Source: an uncultured Opitutia bacterium
GTDB taxonomy: Bacteria > Verrucomicrobiota > Verrucomicrobiia > Opitutales > Opitutaceae
Reading direction: 5' to 3'
DNA length: 64,000 nt
NCBI GenBank assembly: GCA_903862955.1
Contig: CAIPAH010000022.1
Location: 186,001 to 250,000 of the forward strand
A program made the position numbers and the translations under genes. Each line of letters begins with the position of its first letter. The stretch's first letter is position 1. This document shows positions 44,074 through 51,094 of the stretch, piece after piece. Below the pieces are notes generated by a model. It was given only the letters and a program-made list of their open reading frames with translations. It had not been told where the DNA came from and did not search any database.

Positions 44074-44172
44074 GGGGCCCAGACCGCAGGGTTTCAAGCC
44101 ATACGAACCTGACCGACGCCGGCCCCCGCCCCCAGCCTTGTCATCGCGGGTTTTCTCCCCCAAGTTCCACGC

Positions 44173-44748
44173 ATGATCCTCGCCATTCTGATGCTCGTCC
44201 TCGCCGCCGGTTACCGTGTGGTGGCCGCGTGGGACCCCTCCCTTGCCAACTTCGCGCCGCTGATGGCGCTGACTTTCTGCGCCGGCGTCTACTTCCGCGA
44301 CCGCCGCCTCTGGCTCGTCCCCTTTCTCGCCCTCCTGGCGTCGGATCTGTATCTCGATCACTACTACGCCACGCAGTTCGGCTACAACTGGACCGTGGTG
44401 GGCGCCGTGGTCCGCGCGCTGTGCTTCGCCGCCGCGCTGCTGCTCGGCCGGGTCGTCTCGCAGCAGAAATCGTGGCTCAACCTCTTCTCCGGCGCGCTGG
44501 GCGGCGCGGTGTTCTTCTATCTCGTGTCCAACACCCAGTCGTGGGCGTCTGACCTGAGCTACGCCAAGACCGCCGCCGGCTGGTGGCAGGCGATGACGGT
44601 GGGACACCCGGAATTCCCGTCCACGCTGCTCTTCTTCCGCAATTCCCTCGCGAGCGACCTATTCTTCACCGCCGCCTTCGTGCTGGTGATGGAATACCGC
44701 GCCCTGCGCCACGCGCAGCCGAGTCTGCTCAAGCGCCAAGCGGCGTGA
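44173..44748 (+). CDS. DUF6580-like membrane protein, putative transporter (191 aa)
   Basis: Five to six hydrophobic segments (ILAILMLVLAAGYRVVAAW, NFAPLMALTFCAGVYF, WLVPFLALLASDLYLDHYYA, VVRALCFAAALLLGRVV, ASDLFFTAAFVLVMEY). The pattern NFAPxxALxxFxGxYF followed by a D-rich helix end is that of the family I recall as DUF6580, which resembles ECF-type S components. Being next to a cobalamin adenosyltransferase makes a vitamin-uptake role attractive but unproven. I looked for a cobalamin riboswitch upstream and did not see one. Confidence 0.7.
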   Translation: MILAILMLVLAAGYRVVAAWDPSLANFAPLMALTFCAGVYFRDRRLWLVPFLALLASDLYLDHYYATQFGYNWTVVGAVVRALCFAAALLLGRVVSQQKSWLNLFSGALGGAVFFYLVSNTQSWASDLSYAKTAAGWWQAMTVGHPEFPSTLLFFRNSLASDLFFTAAFVLVMEYRALRHAQPSLLKRQAA

Positions 44749-44754
44749 TGAAGG

Positions 44755-44946
44755 GCGCGAGCTTGCTCGCGCTCAGATTGTAGGGCGGGGTCGCTGACCC
44801 CGCCTTCGGGCGTGGCACGGGTCTCCGACCCGTGATTCCGATCCAGCAATCCCGCCAGAACCATGGGCCCGGAGACCCATGCCACGCCAATCCTCACTCG
44901 GCGCGGACGGTGATCAGCCTTTCGCGGAGGCTGCCCGCAAGCGGGC
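44755..44946. repeat. Cluster of five palindromic parts between convergent genes
   Basis: In order: gcgcgagcttgctcgcgc (44755-44772, a perfect 8 bp stem); ggcggggtcgctgaccccgc (44784-44804, perfect 9 bp stem); a split pair gtggcacgggtctccgaccc (from 44811) against catgggcccggagacccatg (from 44862), ending 44887; and gcccgcaagcgggc at 44933-44946. It fills the junction between the DUF6580-like gene and phoH. The second word recurs at 46807-46827. Confidence 0.75.
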
Positions 44947-44949
44947 TGC

Positions 44950-46500
44950 TTACAACAAATCCGCCGCAAGCTCCGCCAGCTTGGAGCGCTCGCCCTTCAT
45001 CAACTTCACGTGGGCGGCGATGGCCTGACCCTTCATGCGGTTGTGGCAATACACGAGGCCGTTGCTGCGGGAGTCGACGTAGGGATTGTCGATTTGCGCG
45101 GGGTCGCCGATCAGCACGATCTTGGAGCCCTCGGAAATGCGCGTGATCACCGTCTTCACCTCGTGCGGCGTGAGCTGTTGCGCCTCGTCCAGAATGAAGA
45201 AGCGGCGCGCAATCGAGCGGCCGCGAATGAACGCGAGCGCCTCGATTTCCACGAGGCCGCTCTTCAGGAGCCGTTCGTAGGGCTTGATCAGCGGCAGCGT
45301 GCCGTGGCCGTTGCCGTTGCCGCCGTTCGAGCTGGCGTGCGCCGGTTGCGGGGCGTTCATCGCGAAAAACCGGTCCTCGTGTTTCTTGTGCTTCTTCTTG
45401 GAAACCTTCTTCGCGGCAAACTGCGGCTCCTTCTGCGGCTTGGACGGGATCAGCACCTCGAGCGCATCGTAGTAGGGCTGGAGCCAGGGCTTCATCTTTT
45501 CCTCGAGCGTGCCGGGCAGGAAACCGATGTCCTTGCCCAGCGCGATCACCGGCCGGGAAATCGACACGCCGTCGTATTTCGACTGGTCGTCGTGCGTCTG
45601 GTGGAGCGCGCCGGCGATGGAGAGCAGCGTCTTGCCGGTGCCCGCTTTGCCGAAGCACGTCAGCATGTGGATGCTGTCGTCGAGCAGCGCATCGAGGAAA
45701 AACTGCTGCTCGAGGTTGCGCGCGCGAATCGTGACGCCACCGGGCGCCTTCACGAAATCCGGAATCTTCAGCCGCCGCACGCGCCCGTCGCCGTAGTAGC
45801 GCGCCGGCATCGTCTTGCCCTCGTCGGAGCGCAGCAGGACGTATTCATTGAGATAAAGCGGCTTGGCTGCGTCGGGGCCGATGTCGAATTCGCCCTCGGA
45901 GCAAAAGCGCTGCAGCTCGTAAAGGTTGACGGGGATTTCGTGGTAGCTCGCCTCCTCGTCGATCTCCGGGACCTTGTCGTTGAGGTAGTCCTCGGACTCG
46001 AGTCCCACCGCGCGCGCCTTCAGCTGCACGTTGACGTCCTTCGTGACGAGAATCGTCGGCGGCGGAAATTGTTCCTGCACGAACAGCGCCGCGGCGATGA
46101 TGCGATTATCCTTCTTGGTGAGGTCGGGGAGGATCGCGCGGAGCCGATCCATCGCCGGCGAAGTGCGGCCGCCCTCCATCAGGTAGGGATTGATGATGAT
46201 CGAGAGCGAACCGCCGTTGGGCAGCTTCACGCCCTCATGCATCGAGCGGGAATCCGGGAGCAGTTCCTGGAGGATGCGATGGACGCGGCGGGCGTTGCGG
46301 CCGCGCTCGGTGGATTGCTCGCCCTTGATGGCGTCGAGTTCCTCCAACACCTCCACCGGAATCGCGAGGTTGTTGTCCTCGAATTTGTAAATCGATTGCG
46401 GATCGTGGAGGAGGACGTTCGTGTCGAGCACGAAGGTCTTAACTTTGGCCGCCACCCTGATCGCCGAGTTTGGGGCTACTGCCCCGCGAGGGTTTTCCAT
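44950..46500 (-). CDS. PhoH-family protein with N-terminal PIN domain (516 aa)
   Basis: Predicted toxin-like RNase fused to an RNA-helicase-type ATPase (PhoH2 arrangement). The PIN domain (about 20-165) starts KTFVLDTNVLLHDPQSIYKF and has acidic residues in EVLEELDAIKG and VLVTKDVN-like ILVTKDVNVQLKA. The PhoH domain has Walker A CFGKAGTGKTLLS, SRPVIALGKDIGFLPGTLEEK and Walker B RFFILDEAQQLTPHEVK. A Gly/Asn-rich insert (SSNGGNGNGHG) interrupts the ATPase domain. The start at 46500 (MENPRGAV) is more plausible than ten codons earlier. Two DnaA-box-like words lie directly upstream. Confidence 0.9.
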   Translation of the reverse strand: MENPRGAVAPNSAIRVAAKVKTFVLDTNVLLHDPQSIYKFEDNNLAIPVEVLEELDAIKGEQSTERGRNARRVHRILQELLPDSRSMHEGVKLPNGGSLSIIINPYLMEGGRTSPAMDRLRAILPDLTKKDNRIIAAALFVQEQFPPPTILVTKDVNVQLKARAVGLESEDYLNDKVPEIDEEASYHEIPVNLYELQRFCSEGEFDIGPDAAKPLYLNEYVLLRSDEGKTMPARYYGDGRVRRLKIPDFVKAPGGVTIRARNLEQQFFLDALLDDSIHMLTCFGKAGTGKTLLSIAGALHQTHDDQSKYDGVSISRPVIALGKDIGFLPGTLEEKMKPWLQPYYDALEVLIPSKPQKEPQFAAKKVSKKKHKKHEDRFFAMNAPQPAHASSNGGNGNGHGTLPLIKPYERLLKSGLVEIEALAFIRGRSIARRFFILDEAQQLTPHEVKTVITRISEGSKIVLIGDPAQIDNPYVDSRSNGLVYCHNRMKGQAIAAHVKLMKGERSKLAELAADLL

Positions 46501-46502
46501 CG

Positions 46503-46522
46503 TGTGGATATCTTGTGAATAA
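46503..46522 (-). promoter_or_regulatory. Two DnaA-box-like sites upstream of phoH
   Basis: On the minus strand TTATTCACA (46514-46522) fits the TTATNCACA consensus and ATATCCACA (46503-46511) differs from TTATCCACA at the first base. Both lie within 25 bp of the phoH ATG. Chance occurrence is possible. Confidence 0.3.
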
Positions 46523-46696
46523 CTGTGCACGGCCCGTGCCAGTTGTCGATGATAGAGTTACGCAGGTTCAATTAATTCACCTGCCCGTCACCCGGAAAGA
46601 CCGCGACCGGGGCTTTCGGTGCCGCGGCGGTTGCCCAATTGGGTGGGCGAACCGGGACAGCTGGCTGGAATGAGAGAGAAGCGGAAATCACCCTGT

Positions 46697-46782
46697 TTTG
46701 TCATTCTGAGCGCAGCGAAGAATCCATTTGGACGCGGCGAACAGGCTCACACTGGATTCTTCGCTGCGCTCAGAATGACAAA
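46697..46782. repeat. Perfect 29-30 bp inverted repeat of the TCATTCTGAGCG family
   Basis: The left arm 46698-46726 (ttgtcattctgagcgcagcg) and right arm 46753-46781 are exact reverse complements over 29 bp, with a 26 bp loop. A single degenerate relative is nested in the repeat at 6274-6390. The structure resembles a MITE-like element. It is followed by a separate ggcgggatcgctgatcccgc palindrome at 46807-46827. Confidence 0.9.
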
Positions 46783-46879
46783 CGGCGGCCCGATGTCCGT
46801 TGTAGGGCGGGATCGCTGATCCCGCCTCGCTGGGTGCCCCACCTCCGTGGCCTCCGTGTTGAAAATCCGTTCGCACTGC

Positions 46880-46924
46880 TCCCAAAAAAGGAAGGCGGGC
46901 CGCCTACCCCTAGACGGCCCGCCT
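46880..46924 (-). terminator. Rho-independent terminator downstream of the 47135-47446 gene
   Basis: On the minus strand, AGGCGGGCCG pairs with CGGCCCGCCT around a 12 nt loop and is followed by TCCTTTTTTGG. It lies about 210 bp after the stop of the 103-aa gene. Confidence 0.65.
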
Positions 46925-47134
46925 ATTACTTTCTTACTTACCCCAATTCTCCCGCTAGGCGGGAGAAAGAAGCTACGCCCGGTGTGACGGCACCCTCCAG
47001 CGAAGGTTCCGCCGAATTCGCTGCGCCTCCGGCGCAGCAGAGATCGCAGATTCGCAGCCAGAAGATTGGCCCAAGCCGCCCGCCAGCTCGAGGTTGTAGC
47101 TGCGAGCGTGAGCGAGTGGCCGTTTCGCCCAATA

Positions 47135-47446
47135 TCAGGCCCCGCCAGCCGGCGGCGCAGGCCGCTTCGGCGGCGGTGGCGCCCAGAGCCGCAGCAGGTA
47201 TTCCGCGAGATTCTTCATGCTCGTCCGCGCCAGGCCTTCCCGGTGGGCCGCGTCGCGCAGTTCGGGCACCACGCCGCTTCTTTCCCTATGGTAATACCAG
47301 AGTTCTGCATCCAGGCGGGTCGCCGCCACATGCCGATCGCCTTCCCCGGCGGCGATACTTTGAACCTTGGTTTGCCAGTATTGTCTCTCCTCGGCGTGCC
47401 TTTGCACGTAATCGAACAGTCTCTGCTCCGTGCGGTTAAGGCTCAC
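47135..47446 (-). CDS. Hypothetical protein (103 aa)
   Basis: Small, charged, probably helical protein: SLNRTEQRLFDYVQRHAEER, then WQTKVQSIAAGEGDRHVAATR, LDAELWYYHRERSGVVPEL and a Pro-rich end (APPPPKRPAPPAGG). There is no signal peptide or membrane helix. Codon use looks normal and a clear terminator lies downstream, so I treat it as real. I recognise no domain, though the opening resembles short helix-turn-helix-free proteins seen in related genomes. Confidence 0.55.
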   Translation of the reverse strand: MSLNRTEQRLFDYVQRHAEERQYWQTKVQSIAAGEGDRHVAATRLDAELWYYHRERSGVVPELRDAAHREGLARTSMKNLAEYLLRLWAPPPPKRPAPPAGGA

Positions 47447-47560
47447 GTCGCCAACGTGCTTAGGCGCGGTCGAAAAACAACCGCAAATCCGGTTTGATCG
47501 GATTATTGCATTTCCGTAACACCCTGATAGCAGTCAGTTCCAGCTAACCCCCTCCCGTCC

Positions 47561-48373
47561 ATGTGGCAAAAACTCAAAGAGCAACTTCCCACCGTCATCC
47601 TTACCGCGCTCCTGATCACGGGCGCCGCGTTCTGGCTCCACCAGAGAACCATCAACGACATGGCGGCGCGCGAGCAGGCGGAACTGGCTCCGCTGCGGGA
47701 ACAGAATGACGCGTTGAAGGTGTCGGCCGACGAAAACCGCCGGCAAATCGAGGCGACCAACAAGTTGCTCAAGGACGCCATCTCCAAGCGCCAGGCGGAC
47801 ATGTTCATGACGGACGATGAGGTTAACAAACTCAACGCCGACAAGATCAACGCCCTCGCCGAAGCCGTCGCCAAGAAGGTCCAGCCTTACAACCCGCTCC
47901 CGAAGACGCCCGAGGAAGCCGAGAAGATGCAGAACGAGCAAGTCGACAAGGTTTCATCGCGGATGACGGAGAAAATCCGGCCGATCCTCGACGAAATGGC
48001 CAATGACCAGCATCTGACGCGTGATTCCATCAATGCCTACAGCCAGAAGATTTCCGACCAAGTGGGCAACGTGCTGACCAGCGAGCTCGCGAAGAACCAG
48101 CAGCTGAACAACAACCTGATGCAGACGCAGGCCGTCGCGCAGGACTCGCTCAAGCTGTCGCACGAACTCACCGCGCTGTATCTCAGCTCGTTCAAGGACC
48201 AAGGCATCCTCACGCGACTGCTGATGCTCCCCGCGAACATCGTGCAGGACGCCGCCAGCCTGAGCATCGTCTCCGGCAGCGAGCGCAAGAAGGTCGAGGA
48301 AAACCTCCTGAACCGCATGGGCGAAATCGACAAGCGCCTCGCCGCCATCCAAGCCCAAGCGCCGAAGAAGTAA
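47561..48373 (+). CDS. Membrane-anchored coiled-coil hypothetical protein (270 aa)
   Basis: One N-terminal helix (VILTALLITGAAFWLHQRT) is followed by an extended coiled-coil-like region: QAELAPLREQNDALKVSADE, IEATNKLLKDAISKRQADMF, and further helical stretches. The C-terminal part (LIAVYLSSFKDQG-like LTALYLSSFKDQGILTRLLM) contains a second amphipathic section. The protein probably points into the periplasm. Strong rho-independent terminator directly after the stop. No named family recognised. Confidence 0.7.
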   Translation: MWQKLKEQLPTVILTALLITGAAFWLHQRTINDMAAREQAELAPLREQNDALKVSADENRRQIEATNKLLKDAISKRQADMFMTDDEVNKLNADKINALAEAVAKKVQPYNPLPKTPEEAEKMQNEQVDKVSSRMTEKIRPILDEMANDQHLTRDSINAYSQKISDQVGNVLTSELAKNQQLNNNLMQTQAVAQDSLKLSHELTALYLSSFKDQGILTRLLMLPANIVQDAASLSIVSGSERKKVEENLLNRMGEIDKRLAAIQAQAPKK

Positions 48374-48397
48374 GCCGAGACCAATTCCGACACTCTC

Positions 48398-48427
48398 AAG
48401 CCACGCACTTCGGTGCGTGGCTTTTTT
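48398..48427 (+). terminator. Rho-independent terminator
   Basis: An 11 bp perfect stem aagccacgcac/gtgcgtggctt closes on a UUCG tetraloop and is followed by TTTT. It ends the 47561-48373 transcript. Confidence 0.95.
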
Positions 48428-48440
48428 GTGCCTAGACCAT

Positions 48441-48764
48441 CTAGCCCTTGAATTTGTTATCTCGATGCCACTTCAGGAACACGCTGTGCGGGGCGGAATT
48501 CCGATCATTTGGCAGATGGATTCTCCCTTCGGGATTGAGAAGCCGTTTAACAGGATCGGGCACTAGTCTCGAAGCCTGCAAAATAGTGCCGTTGTCCTCG
48601 AGCGACAGAAATCCACGATCAAACAGCCAATGAACGGTGCGACTAATCCAATCTCCAACTGTCTGCTCGATCCGAGACAGATACATCTTTGGAAAGTGGT
48701 AGCGCGTCTCAACTACATCGTCGTAGCCCGAATTGATCTTAGCGATAAGGACGGCGTTAGCCAC
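48441..48764 (-). pseudogene. HNH endonuclease remnant with central deletion (107 codons)
   Basis: Residues 1-40 (AVLIAKINSGYDDVVETRYH, FPKMYLSRIEQTVGDWI) match the N-terminus of a family of HNH restriction-like endonucleases (SxYDDxxExxYHFPxxYLxxVxxxVGDWI). From residue 41 (SRTVHWLFDRGFLSLEDNG, then PNDRNSAPHSVFLKWHRDN) it matches their extreme C-terminus (SGTVHWMFDRGLISL, FLxWHRxxxF). The intervening region, including the HNH zinc/nuclease core, is missing, so an in-frame internal deletion is inferred. The start would be GTG at 48764. The stretch is more AT-rich than its neighbours, consistent with recent acquisition. Confidence 0.75.
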
Positions 48765-48813
48765 GAGCCCTGGATACGGCTCTTAGGGCTGAAAGCAACG
48801 ACTCGTATTCGGT

Positions 48814-50994
48814 CTACTTAAGCGCCAGGTCATTCCGCTTCACTTCCTTGATCGACCACTTGGTGATGGTCAGGCCTTTCGAGGTGCGGGTGCTGACGGG
48901 GACGGGGGTCAGGTCGAAGTCGAACTCGCGGACCCTTGCGCCGCTGCGGCCGTCGAGGGAGATGTGGACGCTCTTGGGCATGTCCTTCTCCTTGTCGGCG
49001 ATGTCGAGATAGATGAGTTTTGAGCCTTCGGATTTGGCGAGCGGGTAGAGTTTGTCGCGGCTCAGGCCGCCGATCTGGAACTTCTTGGCGTACGACTTTC
49101 CCTCGGGGCCGTCGCGGTAGACCATCGTGTAGAACTTCGTGTCGCCTTCCTTCGGCCAGATCGCCACGTGCCGGATGTCCAGGCCCATGAAGATCTTGTC
49201 GGCCACCTTGCTCACCTTCAGCGACGCGTCGCCCATGATCGTCAGCACGCTGTCCAGGATCGTACACTCGGTCACGAACTCGTGCTGGCGCCAGTTCAGG
49301 CCGATGAAGCCGTCTTCGCGGTTCACGTAGAGGCGCTGGTTGGCGGACACGACTTCCGACGCGTCGATTTGCTCGATCTCGTCGTAGCTCGTGCGGCGTT
49401 TCAGGCCCTTGCCGTATTTCTCCTGCAGCATCTCGAACCACGCGATGGCATACTCGGTCAGCCGCTTCAGGTTCGCCTTCGTCTCCTTGATCCCCTCCTC
49501 GATCTTCTTCATCGCCTCGTCGGCCTGGAAGCGGTTGTAGGCGGAGATGCGCTTGATGCGGATCTCGGTGAGCCGGACAATGTCGTCGTCGGTCACGTCG
49601 CGGCGGAGCTGCTTGAGGAAGGGCTTCAGGCCCCCGCGAATCTCGGCCAGCACGCTCTCCCAGGTCTTCGATTTCTCGATCAGGCGGTAGATGCGCTCCT
49701 CGATGAAAATGCGCTCCAGCGAGTCCCAGTGCCATTGCTGCTCCAGCTCGCCGAGGCGGATCTCCAGCTCGCGTTTCAACAGCTCGCGCGTGGCCTCGAC
49801 GCTGGTCTTGAGGATGTCGCGGACGCCCAGGAAATGCGGCTTGTCATCGCCGGTCTTCGGGTTGCGGACAATGACGCAGGCGGCGGGATTGAGCTGCACC
49901 TGGCAACTCGTGAACACGTAGAGCTGCTGGATGACCTTCTCGGGCTCGGAGCCCTGCGGCAGGTGCACGAGGATCTCGACCTTGTCGGCGGTGTTGTCGT
50001 CGACGTGCTTGACCTTGATCTTGCCCTTCGCGTTGGCGGCGAGGATGGACTCGATGAGGGACTCGGTCGTGACGCCGTAAGGCAGCTCCGTGATGGCGAG
50101 AAGATACTTGGAACGCTCCTCGATCTTGGCGCGGACCTTCACCTTGCCGCCGCGCTCGCCATCATTGTATTCCGCGAAGTCGGCAGTGCCGCCGGTGGGA
50201 AAATCCGGCAGGATCCGGAAGGTCTTTCCCTGCAGATGGTTGATCGCCGCCCGGCAGAGATCGTTGAAATTGTGCGGGAGGATCTTGGTGGAGAGGCCGA
50301 CGGCGATGCCCTCCGCGCCCTCGAGCAGCACGATGGGGAACTTCGCCGGCAGCGTGATCGGCTCGCGGTTGCGTCCGTCGTAGCTCAACTGCCACGTGGT
50401 CGTCTTCGGGTTGAACAGCACCTCCTTGGCGAAAGCGGTGAGGCGCGCCTCGATGTAACGGGGGGCCGCGGCCTCGTCACCCGTGAGCAGGTTGCCGTAG
50501 TTGCCCTGCGGCTCGATGAGCCACGCGCGCTGGCCGATGGCCACGAGCGCGGCGCCGATGGAGGCGTCGCCGTGTGGGTGCAGCTTCATCGTGGCGCCCA
50601 CGATGTTGGCGACCTTGTGGAAGCGGCCGTCGTCCATGTCCCACAGCGTGTGGAGGACGCGGCGCTGCACGGGCTTCAGGCCGTCGTCGATGTGCGGCAC
50701 GGCGCGGTCGAGGATGACGTAGCTCGCGTAATCGAGGAACCAGTTGCGATAGCTCTGCACGAGCGGCGCCTTGTCGTCCTGGACCTTCGAACCCTTCTTG
50801 CGCGGGGGGGGCGGAACCGTCTCCGCCGGGCTCGGGGCGATGGGCGATGGGCGAGAAGGCTCGGGGGCTTCCGGAACGCCGGAGGGTTTGCCTATCGCCT
50901 CTGGCCTATTACCTTTCGCCTCTTGGGCAGGCGTCTCGCCGCCCAACGGCAGCTCAGCCTGATCGCTCTTCTTCGGGGATTTCTTCTTGGCCAT
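48814..50994 (-). CDS. parC: DNA topoisomerase IV/gyrase subunit A (ParC-like, 726 aa)
   Basis: Breakage-reunion subunit of a type IIA topoisomerase. WFLDYASYVILDRAVPHIDD, GLKPVQRRVLHTL, VGATMKLHPHGDASIGAALV and the active-site Tyr in AAAPRYIEARLT are all present, with the long coiled coil and tower (LERIFIEERIYRLIEKSKTW). The C-terminal pinwheel is short. The first 95 residues are a low-complexity leader; residues about 25-53 (AIGKPSGVPEAPEPSRPSP) are encoded by a palindrome. ParE-like is encoded just upstream on the same strand. The type resembles the Bacteroidetes/PVC ParC. Confidence 0.9.
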   Translation of the reverse strand: MAKKKSPKKSDQAELPLGGETPAQEAKGNRPEAIGKPSGVPEAPEPSRPSPIAPSPAETVPPPPRKKGSKVQDDKAPLVQSYRNWFLDYASYVILDRAVPHIDDGLKPVQRRVLHTLWDMDDGRFHKVANIVGATMKLHPHGDASIGAALVAIGQRAWLIEPQGNYGNLLTGDEAAAPRYIEARLTAFAKEVLFNPKTTTWQLSYDGRNREPITLPAKFPIVLLEGAEGIAVGLSTKILPHNFNDLCRAAINHLQGKTFRILPDFPTGGTADFAEYNDGERGGKVKVRAKIEERSKYLLAITELPYGVTTESLIESILAANAKGKIKVKHVDDNTADKVEILVHLPQGSEPEKVIQQLYVFTSCQVQLNPAACVIVRNPKTGDDKPHFLGVRDILKTSVEATRELLKRELEIRLGELEQQWHWDSLERIFIEERIYRLIEKSKTWESVLAEIRGGLKPFLKQLRRDVTDDDIVRLTEIRIKRISAYNRFQADEAMKKIEEGIKETKANLKRLTEYAIAWFEMLQEKYGKGLKRRTSYDEIEQIDASEVVSANQRLYVNREDGFIGLNWRQHEFVTECTILDSVLTIMGDASLKVSKVADKIFMGLDIRHVAIWPKEGDTKFYTMVYRDGPEGKSYAKKFQIGGLSRDKLYPLAKSEGSKLIYLDIADKEKDMPKSVHISLDGRSGARVREFDFDLTPVPVSTRTSKGLTITKWSIKEVKRNDLALK
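50836..50922. repeat. GGCGATGG-word inverted repeat inside the parC leader
   Basis: The left arm 50836-50859 (ggcgatgggcgatgggcgag) and right arm 50891-50922 (cctatcgcctctggcctatt) are imperfect reverse complements. The same words (gcccatcgcctgtcgc) occur just before the ABC permease at about 22248. The reading frame of parC remains open through it. Confidence 0.6.
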
Positions 50995-51013
50995 TTACGA
51001 AAGGGGATTTGGT

Positions 51014-51084
51014 CTCACGCAAAGGCGCAAAGACGCAAAGTTATGAAATTCGGGTTTCTTGGCGCCTTGGCGGCTTTGCGTGAG
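51014..51084. repeat. CGCAAAG-word inverted repeat between parE and parC
   Basis: The left arm 51014-51040 (ctcacgcaaaggcgcaaaga) and right arm 51059-51084 (cttggcgccttggcggcttt) are imperfect reverse complements. It occupies the junction of two genes that must be co-expressed. Confidence 0.75.
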
Positions 51085-51094
51085 CCCATCATGA

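Larger units (their letters stand above)
46501..47134. other. Long gene-free region rich in palindromes
   Basis: These 634 bp hold, in order, the phoH promoter region with two DnaA-box-like words, a long perfect inverted repeat (46697-46782), a 9 bp-stem palindrome (46807-46827), a terminator for the gene at 47135, a ttctcccgctaggcgggaga hairpin near 46945, a ctgcgcctccggcgcag hairpin near 47019 and a gtagctgcgagcgtgagcga word near 47096. I see no credible coding sequence here. Confidence 0.6.

Noticed and set aside
44022-44172. Possible cobalamin riboswitch upstream of the DUF6580-like gene
   Set aside because: I could not find a convincing B12-box (GCCACTG) or the expected layout; most of the gap is a palindromic repeat.
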